This document shows, piece after piece, positions 53,012-61,414 of a DNA stretch of 64,000 nt. Made by a program: the position numbers and the translations under genes. The notes under the pieces were generated by a model that did no database searches, was not told the DNA's origin, and was given only the letters and a program-made list of their open reading frames with translations. Positions within the stretch are counted from its first letter, which is position 1. Every line of letters starts with the position of its first letter. The DNA comes from Leisingera sp. SS27 (lineage in GTDB: Bacteria > Pseudomonadota > Alphaproteobacteria > Rhodobacterales > Rhodobacteraceae): assembly GCF_028368855.1 (NCBI RefSeq), contig NZ_JAQNCY010000003.1:62001-126000 (forward strand). Reading direction: 5' to 3'.

Positions 53012-53974
53012 TTAGCTGCCGTGCCGATCGAACAGGCGGCACATGCGTGAAAACACATGGGTGCGGATTTCCGGAGTTTCCATCATCACCTCGTGCTGGG
53101 CCCCTTTGATCAGGTCCAGTTCACTGCCGGGCCATCGGTCCATGCGGCTTTGGATCGCCGCCGGGCTGACGATCTGTTCATCGGTGCCGAGGAAGGTGAT
53201 GCAGGGCAGGGCGGGTGAGGGCATTTTCCCCAGTTCCGCGCATTCCTGCAGGCTGACCCGCAGCCATTGAATAGTGGGGCCACCCAGCGCCAGATCCGGT
53301 TGGGCTGCCAGCTGGGCGTGCATCAGCTTGTACATCTCGGGATCGGTGGTCAGCGTGTTGCCCTCGAACGGAGTGATCTGCACGTATTGCTCCAGCGCGG
53401 TGGTCGGCAGCAGCCGTTCGTCCAGGCGCAGAAATGGCGCGATGCCGCCTAGGGCGCGAACCAGCGGGCGCATCAGCGGCGGGATCTGGATGCCCCACAT
53501 CGGGCCGGTGAAGCAGCAGGAGTTGACGTCCAGACCCTCAATGAGGGCGCGCAGGCCGATGGCACCGCCCATCGAATGGCCAACCAAATGCCAGGGCCGG
53601 GGCAGGTCCAGCTGCTTGGTCAGCGTGGTCAGCGCCTGCACATCTTTTTGAAAATCAGTGAAATGGCCGACGTGGCCAAGCCGGCGTTCGGCCAGCATAC
53701 GCCCGGCAAGCCCCTGGCCGCGCCAGTCCACGGTCAGGGTGGCATAGCCGCGGGCGGCAAACTCGGCCGCTGCGGGCCCGTATTTCTCGATATATTCCGT
53801 GCGTCCGGGGAACAGCAGGACCGTGCCCTTTGCCTCCCCCTCCGGCCTCCAATGGCCTGCACGGATGCGCAGGCCATCTGAGGTGTGCACCCAGTGGGCT
53901 GCCCCGCCTGCCGGTCCTTGCGCGATTTCCGCGAACAAAGGGGCGGGCTGGAGGTCCACCGGAGCGCCGTCCAT
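53012..53974 (-). CDS. alpha/beta hydrolase, lysophospholipase-like
   Basis: 320 residues. The nucleophile elbow is GHSMGG (near residue 138). The strand VLLFPGRTEYIEKYG and the later FLGTDEQIVSP and GAQHEVMMET supply the oxyanion hole, acid and His of the triad. The closest well-known type is PldB/monoacylglycerol lipase; the substrate is inferred. Its ATG shares one base with the SCP2 gene stop, so the two are coupled. Confidence 0.87.
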   Translation of the reverse strand: MDGAPVDLQPAPLFAEIAQGPAGGAAHWVHTSDGLRIRAGHWRPEGEAKGTVLLFPGRTEYIEKYGPAAAEFAARGYATLTVDWRGQGLAGRMLAERRLGHVGHFTDFQKDVQALTTLTKQLDLPRPWHLVGHSMGGAIGLRALIEGLDVNSCCFTGPMWGIQIPPLMRPLVRALGGIAPFLRLDERLLPTTALEQYVQITPFEGNTLTTDPEMYKLMHAQLAAQPDLALGGPTIQWLRVSLQECAELGKMPSPALPCITFLGTDEQIVSPAAIQSRMDRWPGSELDLIKGAQHEVMMETPEIRTHVFSRMCRLFDRHGS

Positions 53975-54276
53975 CAGGCCAGCGCAGAGGCGAGCTGCAT
54001 CGCTGTGCCCATATCGCCGTCGATGGTCAGCTTGCCGGACATGAACGCAGCGGTCGGATTCAGGTCGCCCTCCAGAATCGACTGGAAGGTGTCGGCGTCC
54101 GCAGACATGGTTACGTCGGCCTCTTCATCGGCGACGCGGGCGCCGGAGCCGTCCAGCATGATGGCGCCCAGACCTTCGATCTGGAATTTGGCAGAGGCGG
54201 TGAATTCGCCTGCATCCAGTTTGCCGTTCAGGGCCTCAGCTGCCTGTTCAAGGGTTACGCTCATCTTGATCCTCAA
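53974..54276 (-). CDS. SCP2 sterol-binding domain protein
   Basis: 100 residues, a single SCP2 domain: LEQAAEALNGKLDAGEFTASAKFQIEG, then DEEADVTMSADADTFQSILEGDLNPTAAFMSGKLTIDGDMGTAMQLASAL, which is the family signature. It binds lipids in a hydrophobic tunnel. First gene of a two-gene unit with the lysophospholipase-like hydrolase, suggesting joint lipid handling. Confidence 0.93.
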   Translation of the reverse strand: MRIKMSVTLEQAAEALNGKLDAGEFTASAKFQIEGLGAIMLDGSGARVADEEADVTMSADADTFQSILEGDLNPTAAFMSGKLTIDGDMGTAMQLASALA

Positions 54277-54365
54277 TCTGTTTTGCGCGCCTTATAGCAC
54301 AAACCTGTGAAGCCATAGCAGCTATTACTGGTAAATGCAGCGCGCGGGATTACACTGGGGGTATC

Positions 54366-54932
54366 ATGGTGGCAAATTTCCCAAAGCTCAAAGCTATCGT
54401 GGCGGCAACGGCGGCCATGACTGCGCTGTGCCTGCCCTTCGGCAGCGCTGCGCAGGTGCTGTCCGCCGACGTGCTGCTGCAGGACCTGGCGCAGGCGGAA
54501 GCGTCTGAAGCCGCCGCGATTGACCGCGAGCTGCAGGCGCTTTGGGCCAGAAGCGGCTCTCCTTCAATGGACCTGCTGCTGCGGCGGGGGCGCGATGCGA
54601 TGGAGCGCGGCGACCTGCAGGAGGCGGTGGAGCATCTGACCGCGCTGACCGATCATGCGCCTGGCTTTGCCCGAGGCTGGTATGAACGCGCGCGGGTCTA
54701 TTTCGAGATCGGGCTTTACGGGCCGTCTGTCGCGGATTTGGAGCGGTCACTGGCGCTGAATCCGCAGGATTACAACGCGATTTATGCGCTGGGCGTTGTG
54801 TTTGAGCAATTCCGCCAGCCGGAGCGCGCCTATGAGGCCTACCAGCGCGCCAAGGCTATACATCCGCACCACGAGGAAGTAAGCAGCGCCCTCGAACGTC
54901 TGAGGCCCTCGGTTGAGGGCAGGGAACTGTAA
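54366..54932 (+). CDS. exported TPR-repeat protein
   Basis: 188 residues. An N-terminal signal (AIVAATAAMTALCLPFGSAAQ) is followed by three TPR units: AMERGDLQEAVEHLTALTD, ARGWYERARVYFEIGLYGPSVADLERSLAL and AIYALGVVFEQFRQPERAYEAYQRA. Probably periplasmic, mediating protein contacts. Partner unknown. It lies 28 bases before the helicase gene and could be cotranscribed. Confidence 0.87.
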   Translation: MVANFPKLKAIVAATAAMTALCLPFGSAAQVLSADVLLQDLAQAEASEAAAIDRELQALWARSGSPSMDLLLRRGRDAMERGDLQEAVEHLTALTDHAPGFARGWYERARVYFEIGLYGPSVADLERSLALNPQDYNAIYALGVVFEQFRQPERAYEAYQRAKAIHPHHEEVSSALERLRPSVEGREL

Positions 54933-54960
54933 GCCCCGCTGGGGCGCGGGGGCTGAAGTT

Positions 54961-57822
54961 ATGGCAAACGCATCGCGGATCGTGGCCGTTCTGGGCCCGA
55001 CCAATACCGGCAAAACCCATTATGCCATCGAACGGATGCTGGGCTACCGCACCGGAGTGATGGGTTTTCCGCTGCGCCTGCTGGCGCGTGAAGTTTATGA
55101 TAAGGTGGTGGCCGCGCGCGGCCCGTCGGTGGTGGCGCTGGTCACCGGAGAGGAACGCATCGTGCCGCCGCGCGCGCAGTATTGGATCTGCACGGTGGAG
55201 GCGATGCCGGAGGGCATGGGCTGCGACTTCCTGGCCATCGACGAAATCCAGCTCTGCGCCGATCCGGAGCGCGGCCATGTGTTCACAGACAGGCTGCTGC
55301 GCGCCCGCGGTACTCATGAGACGCTGTTTCTGGGCGCAGACACCATGCGCGGACCGATCTCGGCGCTGGTGCCGGGTGTCGAATTCGTCCGTCGCGACCG
55401 GATGTCCGATCTGGTCTATACAGGTTCGAAAAAGATAAGCCGGATGCCGCCCCGTACCGCAATCGTCGGGTTTTCGGTTGATAATGTCTATGCGATTGCA
55501 GAGCTGATCCGCCGCCAGAAAGGCGGTGCAGCGGTGGTGATGGGGGCGCTCTCCCCCCGAACACGCAACGCGCAGGTGGCGCTCTATCAGAATGGCGAGG
55601 TTGATTACCTTGTGGCGACTGACGCCATCGGCATGGGGCTCAATCTCGATATCGACCATGTGGCTTTCTCCTCCACCACCAAGTTCGACGGCCGCCGGAT
55701 GCGCGAACTGGCCCCCAATGAACTGGCGCAGATCGCGGGCCGCGCGGGCCGGGGAATGAGCCACGGTACCTTTGGCGTCACCGGTGATGCACGGCCGTTG
55801 GATGAGGGCACCGCATCGGCGATCATGAACCACCAGTTCACGCCGCTGAAGAAACTGAACTGGCGCTCTGCCGATCTGCAATTCGGCTCGGTTGAGGCGC
55901 TGATCAACTCGCTCGAATCAAGCCCCTCGAACGAGAACCTGATCAAGGCGCGTGAAGCCGATGATCTGGGCGCGCTGAAGATGCTGTCGCGGGAATCCGC
56001 CGTCATCTCGCGCACCACCAACGCGCAATCGGTCAAACTGCTGTGGGACGTTTGCCGCATCCCGGATTTCCGCGGTATCAGCCATGCCGAACACACGTCG
56101 CTCTTGGGCGTTATTTTCGAGCATCTGCACGGCGGCGGAGTGGTGCCGGACGACTGGATGGCCCGCCAGATAAAGCGGATTGACCGCACCGACGGAAACA
56201 TCGACACATTGTCCAAGCGTCTGGCATTTATCCGGACGTGGACATATGTCGCGCAGCGGAATGGCTGGCTGCGTGACGAAAGCCATTGGCGCGGGGAGAC
56301 GCGCGCTGTAGAAGACAGGTTGTCGGATGCTCTGCATGAGCGTTTGACTCAGCGATTTGTGGACCGGCGCACGTCTGTGCTGTTGCGGCGGCTCAAACAG
56401 AAGGAGGCCCTTTTGGCCGAAGTGAATGACAAGGGTGAAGTGACGGTCGAAGGTGAATTCGTCGGCCGTCTGGAGGGGTTCCGGTTCAGCCCGGACAAAG
56501 CTGCGCAAGGCACCGAGGCAAAGGCCCTCAAAGCGGCCTCGCTGCAGGCATTGGCGCCGCAATTCCATCTGCGTGCGGACCGGTTCTACAACGCACCCGA
56601 TACCGAGATCGATTTTACCGAGCAGGGCGGCCTGATGTGGGGCGAGCATGCGGTGGGCAAGCTGGTTGCCGGTGCCGATGCGCTGAACCCGCAGATCGAG
56701 GTGTTTGTGGATGACGCCGCCGGGGCGGATGTTGCCCAGAAGGTCGAGCGCCGCCTGCTGCATTTCATCACCCGCAAGATCAACGCGCTGTTCGAGCCGC
56801 TTTTGAATCTGCAGAAAGACGAAGAACTGACCGGCCTCGCCCGCGGTTTTGCATTCCGCATGGTCGAGAATCTCGGCGTGCTGCCGCGTGCAAGCGTTGC
56901 GCAAGAGGTGAAGGACCTGGACCAGGACGCCCGCGGCGCGCTGCGCAAACATGGCATCCGTTTCGGCCAGTTCACCATTTTCATGCCGCTGCTGCTGAAG
57001 CCGGCGCCGACCCGTCTGCGCCTGGTGCTGTGGTCGCTGGCCAATGGCCTGCAGGACTTCCCGGAGGCACCGCCCCCGGGGCTGGTCACCGTGCCGTCCA
57101 TCAAGGATGCGCCCGAGGGCTATGACACCATGTCCGGCTACCGCGCGGCAGGCGAGCGGATGATCCGCATCGACATGCTGGAGCGTCTGGCCGACATGCT
57201 GCGCAGCGAAGACAGCCGCGGCGGCTTTGAAGCCAAGGCCGACATGCTGTCGATCACCGGCATGACGCTGGAACAATTTGCCGACCTGATGCAGGGCCTG
57301 GGCTATAAGGCTGAGAAGGGTGAGCGCGAGAAGGTGAAACCGGTTGCGTCTGAGGCTGAGGTGAAAACTGCTCAAGTGGCTGAAGAAGCGCCTGCAGCGG
57401 AAGAAACCGCCACTGAGGCCCCGGTTGCTGAAGCCGCTGGGGAAGCTACTGAGGCGCCGGCAGAAGCTGAAGCCGAGGCTGCACCTGTTGAGGAGGCAGT
57501 TGAAGCCAAGGCTGAACCTGCTGCTGATGCAGAAGCCGAGATCGAGGTCTTCATTACTTTCACATGGGGCGGCAACCGTGGCGGACGCCAAGGCGGCCAG
57601 CGCCAGCAGAACCGCCGCCCGCAGGGCGACGGTAAGCCCGGCGGCAAGGGCAAGCCTCGCGGCGCCAAGGGCGGCGATCGCGGCAAGCCGGGCCGCAAGG
57701 GCGGTCCGCGTCAGGATCAGGGTGCCAAGACCTATTCCTCGCGTCCCGCCAAGAAGGAAAAGCAGATCGATCCCGACAACCCCTTTGCCGCAGCGCTGAT
57801 GGGGCTGAAGCAGGGCGACTGA
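54961..57822 (+). CDS. SUV3-like DEXH RNA helicase
   Basis: 953 residues from the ATG at 54961. Walker A is GPTNTGKT (12-19), motif II is DEIQ (94-97), and the helicase core ends with QIAGRAGRG near residue 258. It matches mitochondrial SUV3, whose ancestor is alphaproteobacterial. After the helicase part comes an Ala/Glu-rich acidic stretch (about 800-865), then a Gly/Arg/Lys-rich basic tail likely to bind RNA. An S4 gene follows within eight bases. A role in RNA decay or ribosome maintenance is inferred. Confidence 0.9.
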   Translation: MANASRIVAVLGPTNTGKTHYAIERMLGYRTGVMGFPLRLLAREVYDKVVAARGPSVVALVTGEERIVPPRAQYWICTVEAMPEGMGCDFLAIDEIQLCADPERGHVFTDRLLRARGTHETLFLGADTMRGPISALVPGVEFVRRDRMSDLVYTGSKKISRMPPRTAIVGFSVDNVYAIAELIRRQKGGAAVVMGALSPRTRNAQVALYQNGEVDYLVATDAIGMGLNLDIDHVAFSSTTKFDGRRMRELAPNELAQIAGRAGRGMSHGTFGVTGDARPLDEGTASAIMNHQFTPLKKLNWRSADLQFGSVEALINSLESSPSNENLIKAREADDLGALKMLSRESAVISRTTNAQSVKLLWDVCRIPDFRGISHAEHTSLLGVIFEHLHGGGVVPDDWMARQIKRIDRTDGNIDTLSKRLAFIRTWTYVAQRNGWLRDESHWRGETRAVEDRLSDALHERLTQRFVDRRTSVLLRRLKQKEALLAEVNDKGEVTVEGEFVGRLEGFRFSPDKAAQGTEAKALKAASLQALAPQFHLRADRFYNAPDTEIDFTEQGGLMWGEHAVGKLVAGADALNPQIEVFVDDAAGADVAQKVERRLLHFITRKINALFEPLLNLQKDEELTGLARGFAFRMVENLGVLPRASVAQEVKDLDQDARGALRKHGIRFGQFTIFMPLLLKPAPTRLRLVLWSLANGLQDFPEAPPPGLVTVPSIKDAPEGYDTMSGYRAAGERMIRIDMLERLADMLRSEDSRGGFEAKADMLSITGMTLEQFADLMQGLGYKAEKGEREKVKPVASEAEVKTAQVAEEAPAAEETATEAPVAEAAGEATEAPAEAEAEAAPVEEAVEAKAEPAADAEAEIEVFITFTWGGNRGGRQGGQRQQNRRPQGDGKPGGKGKPRGAKGGDRGKPGRKGGPRQDQGAKTYSSRPAKKEKQIDPDNPFAAALMGLKQGD

Positions 57823-57829
57823 TCCCGCC

Positions 57830-58204
57830 ATGACTGACGGGACGCCCAAGATCCGCATCGACAAGTGGCTGTGGCATGCGCGGTTTTTCAAGACCCGCAG
57901 CCTGGCCGGTAAGCAAGTCAGCGCGGGTCATGTACGGCTGAACGGCAGCAAGGCACTGAAACCGGCTCAGAACGTCGCCCCGGGTGACGTTCTAACCTTC
58001 GCCCAGGCCAAAGTGATCCGCGTCGTTCGGGTCGAGGCCATAGGCGAGCGCCGCGGCCCGGCGCCGGAGGCTCAGGCGCTGTACTTCGACATGACGGAAA
58101 AGCAGGAAAAAATTCCGGCCAATCCAAAGTTCGAGGGAAAAGGCCGCCCGGACAAAAAAGCCCGCAGGGCGCTTGATCTTACCCGCAAGCCCGAGGGCTT
58201 TTGA
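57830..58204 (+). CDS. S4-domain RNA-binding protein (HslR-like)
   Basis: 124 residues. The S4 domain is at residues 9-55 (IRIDKWLWHARFFKTRSLAGKQVSAGHVRLNG), followed by a basic tail ending in LDLTRKPEGF. HslR proteins bind 50S subunits carrying stalled nascent chains in E. coli. Cotranscribed with the SUV3-like helicase, suggesting a linked RNA role. Confidence 0.9.
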   Translation: MTDGTPKIRIDKWLWHARFFKTRSLAGKQVSAGHVRLNGSKALKPAQNVAPGDVLTFAQAKVIRVVRVEAIGERRGPAPEAQALYFDMTEKQEKIPANPKFEGKGRPDKKARRALDLTRKPEGF

Positions 58205-58266
58205 CGCCTTGAAGTGCAGCCGCGTCTGGATTAGCTAGGCGCAAACGGAAAACGGGACTCGGTACA

Positions 58267-58605
58267 ATGACCTATGTCGTGACGGAAAACTGCATCGCCT
58301 GCAAATACACCGACTGTGTCGAGGTATGCCCGGTGGACTGTTTCTATGAGGGAGAGAATACCCTTGTGATCCATCCCGACGAATGCATCGACTGCGGCGT
58401 TTGCGAACCGGAATGCCCGGCAGACGCAATCCGCCCGGACACCGAGCCGGACATGGATAAATGGGTTGAATTCAACCGCAAATACGCCGAACTGTGGCCG
58501 GTGATCGTCTCCAAGAAAGATCCGATGCCGGGTTACGAGGAGCGCGACGGCGAGGAAGGCAAGATGGAGAAGTATTTCTCCGAGGCGCCCGGCGAAGGCG
58601 GCTGA
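58267..58605 (+). CDS. fdxA: 7Fe ferredoxin FdxA
   Basis: 112 residues. The first cluster site [17 protein letters not shown] fits a [3Fe-4S]/[4Fe-4S] pair, the second is [12 protein letters not shown]. The length and the C-terminal [16 protein letters not shown] segment are typical of FdxA. An electron carrier; its redox partner is unknown. The order S4 protein-fdxA-carD is common in Rhodobacteraceae by general knowledge. Confidence 0.95.
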   Translation: MTYVVTENCIACKYTDCVEVCPVDCFYEGENTLVIHPDECIDCGVCEPECPADAIRPDTEPDMDKWVEFNRKYAELWPVIVSKKDPMPGYEERDGEEGKMEKYFSEAPGEGG

Positions 58606-58905
58606 TTCTCTGCCTTGCACGGCAATGCCGCATTTGTGCGGAAAACTGCCGTATTGCTTGGGGTTTTCACGAGCCCTTGCCAGCAGGCCGCCTTTCGGGC
58701 GGCCCTTTTTTATGGTATACTTAAACCACAATAGACATAAACAATCGGAGTCCGCCCCCGGTGCGCCGTAGCAGTGGCGCGCATAATGGGCGGTATTTCT
58801 GCGGAGAAAGTGTCCTGAGGGCTGGTCAAACTGAACTGACCGGAACTGGAGATTTTTTCCGCCACAGTGCCGGAGCCGCCCGGCCATGAGTGAGGAAGAA
58901 CCTGT
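58606..58905. other. fdxA-carD intergenic region
   Basis: 300 bases. It holds the fdxA terminator (58686-58712) and, from about 58715 to 58905, the untranslated leader and promoter region of carD, ending in a GAGGAAG ribosome-binding site. No supported gene or known riboswitch was seen. Confidence 0.5.
58686..58712 (+). terminator. fdxA terminator
   Basis: A 7-bp perfect stem (GGCCGCC with GGCGGCC), a 5-base loop and CTTTTTT. Confidence 0.88.
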
Positions 58906-59415
58906 ATGACCAAGTCGAAGAAGCTCGAATTCCGCCCCAATGATTATGTGGTCTACCCGGCGCATGGCGTCGGCCAGATCATCTCGATCGAGGAGCAGGA
59001 AGTGGCCGGCTTCGCGCTGGAGCTTTTCGTGATCACCTTTGAAAAGGACAAGATGACCCTGCGGGTGCCGACCAACAAGGCGACCGAAGTGGGCATGCGC
59101 TCGCTGAGCTCGCCGGACGTGATCGCCCAGGCCATGAAGACGCTGAAAGGCAAGGCCAAGGTCAAACGCGCCATGTGGTCGCGCCGTGCTCAGGAGTATG
59201 AGCAGAAGATCAACTCGGGCGATCTGATCTCCATCGCCGAGGTTGTGCGCGACCTGCACCGCACCGACGACCAGCGCGAGCAGAGCTATTCCGAGCGTCA
59301 GCTGTATGAAGCAGCTCTGGAACGCCTGACCCGTGAGGTGGCCGCCGTTTCCGGCAATGATGAGATTGCTGCTGCCAAGCAGGTGGATGAGGTCCTGACC
59401 TCCCGCGCTGCCTGA
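58906..59415 (+). CDS. carD: CarD family transcriptional regulator
   Basis: 169 residues. The N-terminal Tudor-like RNA polymerase-interacting domain (about 9-65) begins with FRPNDYVVYPAHGVGQI, the CarD hallmark. A helical DNA-binding C-terminus follows, with a conserved Trp in AMWSRRAQEYEQKI. It stabilises open complexes at promoters such as rRNA. Monocistronic, with a terminator shared with convergent cobS. Confidence 0.95.
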   Translation: MTKSKKLEFRPNDYVVYPAHGVGQIISIEEQEVAGFALELFVITFEKDKMTLRVPTNKATEVGMRSLSSPDVIAQAMKTLKGKAKVKRAMWSRRAQEYEQKINSGDLISIAEVVRDLHRTDDQREQSYSERQLYEAALERLTREVAAVSGNDEIAAAKQVDEVLTSRAA

Positions 59416-59440
59416 CTTATGCGGTGACTTTGGATTGACG

Positions 59441-59471
59441 GGGCCGTGCCTGAACAGGCGCGGCCCTATTT
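59441..59471. terminator. carD/cobS bidirectional terminator
   Basis: A 10-bp stem with one wobble (59441-59450 with 59457-59466), a 6-base loop and a short T-rich tail on the plus side, between convergent genes. Confidence 0.65.
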
Positions 59472-59486
59472 GCGTCTAAAGGCAGT

Positions 59487-60245
59487 CTAGCTGCAGAGCG
59501 CAAGCAAGGTAAGCAAACCTGCGATCTCAGCAACTTGCTGGGAAGCGCCAAGGATATCGCCGGTCTGACCGCCGATTTTGGCCTTTGCGACCAGGCCCAG
59601 TCCGGCCGCAGCCACGCCCATAGCCAAAGCTGCAGCAAATGCAGTGCCGCCGACAAGCGGCAGCGACAGGCATATGGCCAACCCGGCAGCCAGGAGGCAT
59701 GGCAGGGTGCCGGGGCGCCCGACGGTCTGCGACAGCCCGGCGGAACGGGCGTTGGGAAGCGCGGCCATTACTACGGGCATCACGGCCCGGCTCAGCATTG
59801 TAAGTGCCAGAAGCGGCCAGACACCCGCGGATTCAATCAGCGCCGCCAAACCGCTCCAGCGCAGGCCCAGGCCCAGGATCAGTGCAATCACCCCATAGGC
59901 CCCGATGCGGCTGTCCCGCATGATCTCCAGTCGCCGTTCGCGGGTGAACCCGCCCCAAAGCCCGTCGGCGGTATCGGCCAACCCGTCCTCATGCATGGCG
60001 CCGGTCAGCATCACCTGCACTGCCAGCGCCAGACCTGCGGCCACCATTGCAGGCAGCCCGGCAGCCAGCGCCAGCGCCGCCAGCAGCACCGCAGGCAAGG
60101 CAACGGCAAGACCTGCCAGCGGAAAGGCCCATACCGCCTTGGCTTGCCGATGGAATGCTTGCGGCGGCAATTGCGGCAGCGGCAGCCGGGTCAGCAGCAC
60201 CAGTGCCAGCAGGATGTCTTTTGGCTGTATGTCGTTTTTTCGCAT
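59487..60245 (-). CDS. cobS: adenosylcobinamide-GDP ribazoletransferase
   Basis: 252 residues with several membrane helices. It joins adenosylcobinamide-GDP and alpha-ribazole to make adenosylcobalamin. Family signature: [35 protein letters not shown] near residue 85. It is divergent from cobT, the enzyme that makes the ribazole phosphate precursor. No cobalamin riboswitch was found in the 100-base gap. Confidence 0.94.
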   Translation of the reverse strand: MRKNDIQPKDILLALVLLTRLPLPQLPPQAFHRQAKAVWAFPLAGLAVALPAVLLAALALAAGLPAMVAAGLALAVQVMLTGAMHEDGLADTADGLWGGFTRERRLEIMRDSRIGAYGVIALILGLGLRWSGLAALIESAGVWPLLALTMLSRAVMPVVMAALPNARSAGLSQTVGRPGTLPCLLAAGLAICLSLPLVGGTAFAAALAMGVAAAGLGLVAKAKIGGQTGDILGASQQVAEIAGLLTLLALCS

Positions 60246-60345
60246 TCGCGGGCCTATTGCAGTGCTTGCGGCGGGGCTGCTAGCGGTTAAAGAGGGTCAA
60301 TCCGCTTTATCCGCGTCCACCACTCAGATGCAACGAGGCTTTCAC

Positions 60346-61362
60346 ATGCTGCCACAGCTTTCCTCCCTTGATGATTTCCGCGCCGCACTGGCCGGCGCGC
60401 CGGCCCAGGACCAAACGTTTGTCGCCAGTGCGGCGGCACGCAATGGCCAGCTGACAAAACCGCCGGGCGCACTGGGGCGGCTGGAGGATCTGGCGGTGTG
60501 GTACGGCGGCTGGCGGGGCAGCGACCGGCCTGAAATCACAGCGCCCCAGGTGATTGTGTTTGCCGGCAATCATGGGGTGATGGAGCAGGGGGTTTCGGCG
60601 TTCCCGGCGGAAGTGACAGCCCAGATGGTCATCAACTTTGAGCACGGCGGGGCTGCTATCAACCAATTGGCCAAGCTGGCCGGGGCCCGTATGGACGTGC
60701 ATGCGCTGGAGCTGGACCGCCCTACCGACGACTTCACAAAAGGCGCCGCGATGAGCCAGGAAGATCTGCTGGCGGCGCTGAAGGCAGGCTGGGATGTTGT
60801 TGATCCGTCCGCGGACTTGCTGGTGGTCGGCGAGATGGGTATCGGCAACACTACCCCGGCGGCGGCCCTGGCCTGCGCGCTGTTTGGCGGCGAAGCGGCG
60901 GACTGGACCGGGCGCGGCACTGGCGTCGATGATGCGGGGCTGGCCAATAAAACCAGGGTTGTTTCCGAGGGGGTGGCGTTGCACCGGGATTCTATCGGCG
61001 ATGGTCTGGATGCGCTGGCCTGCCTTGGCGGCCGTGAAATTGCGGCAATGGCTGGCGCCATCGCGGCGGCCCGTGTGCTGCGCATTCCGGTGATCCTCGA
61101 CGGGTTCATCTGTTGCGCAGCGGCTGCGTGCCTGTTGCAGACGGCGGACGGAGCGCTGGATCATACGGTCGCGGGTCACCAAAGCGCTGAAGGGGCGCAC
61201 GCAGCGTTGCTTGCAAAACTTGGCAAGGAGCCGCTGTTGTCGCTGGGTTTGCGCCTTGGCGAAGCCTCTGGCGCGGCGCTGGCGATCCAAATTCTGAAAG
61301 GTGCCATTGCCTGCCACAGCGGCATGGCCACATTTGCCGAGGCCGGGGTCTCGGACGGCTGA
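60346..61362 (+). CDS. cobT: nicotinate-nucleotide--dimethylbenzimidazole phosphoribosyltransferase
   Basis: 338 residues from the ATG with GAGG seven bases upstream; an ATG six codons earlier lacks that spacing. Motifs: [35 protein letters not shown] and [14 protein letters not shown]. The catalytic Glu is expected in the C-terminal part ([12 protein letters not shown]). It makes alpha-ribazole-5'-phosphate. Divergent from cobS, a common arrangement. Confidence 0.95.
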   Translation: MLPQLSSLDDFRAALAGAPAQDQTFVASAAARNGQLTKPPGALGRLEDLAVWYGGWRGSDRPEITAPQVIVFAGNHGVMEQGVSAFPAEVTAQMVINFEHGGAAINQLAKLAGARMDVHALELDRPTDDFTKGAAMSQEDLLAALKAGWDVVDPSADLLVVGEMGIGNTTPAAALACALFGGEAADWTGRGTGVDDAGLANKTRVVSEGVALHRDSIGDGLDALACLGGREIAAMAGAIAAARVLRIPVILDGFICCAAAACLLQTADGALDHTVAGHQSAEGAHAALLAKLGKEPLLSLGLRLGEASGAALAIQILKGAIACHSGMATFAEAGVSDG

Positions 61363-61387
61363 TCCGTTGGACTATGCCATGAAACGG

Positions 61388-61413
61388 AAAACCCCGGCTT
61401 GATCCGGGGTTTT
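61388..61413. terminator. cobT / antiporter bidirectional terminator
   Basis: A perfect 10-bp stem (AAAACCCCGG with CCGGGGTTTT) with a 6-base loop and T-rich sequence on both sides, between convergent genes. Confidence 0.88.
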
Positions 61414-61414
61414 A

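Noticed and set aside
55918-57891. 657-residue minus-strand frame opposite the SUV3-like helicase
   Set aside because: Its long Leu/Ala runs are the complement of the helicase's Glu/Ala and Gly/Arg tails; no start context or domain.
60246-60345. Cobalamin riboswitch in the cobS/cobT gap
   Set aside because: Only about 100 bases are available and no B12-box-like sequence was seen.
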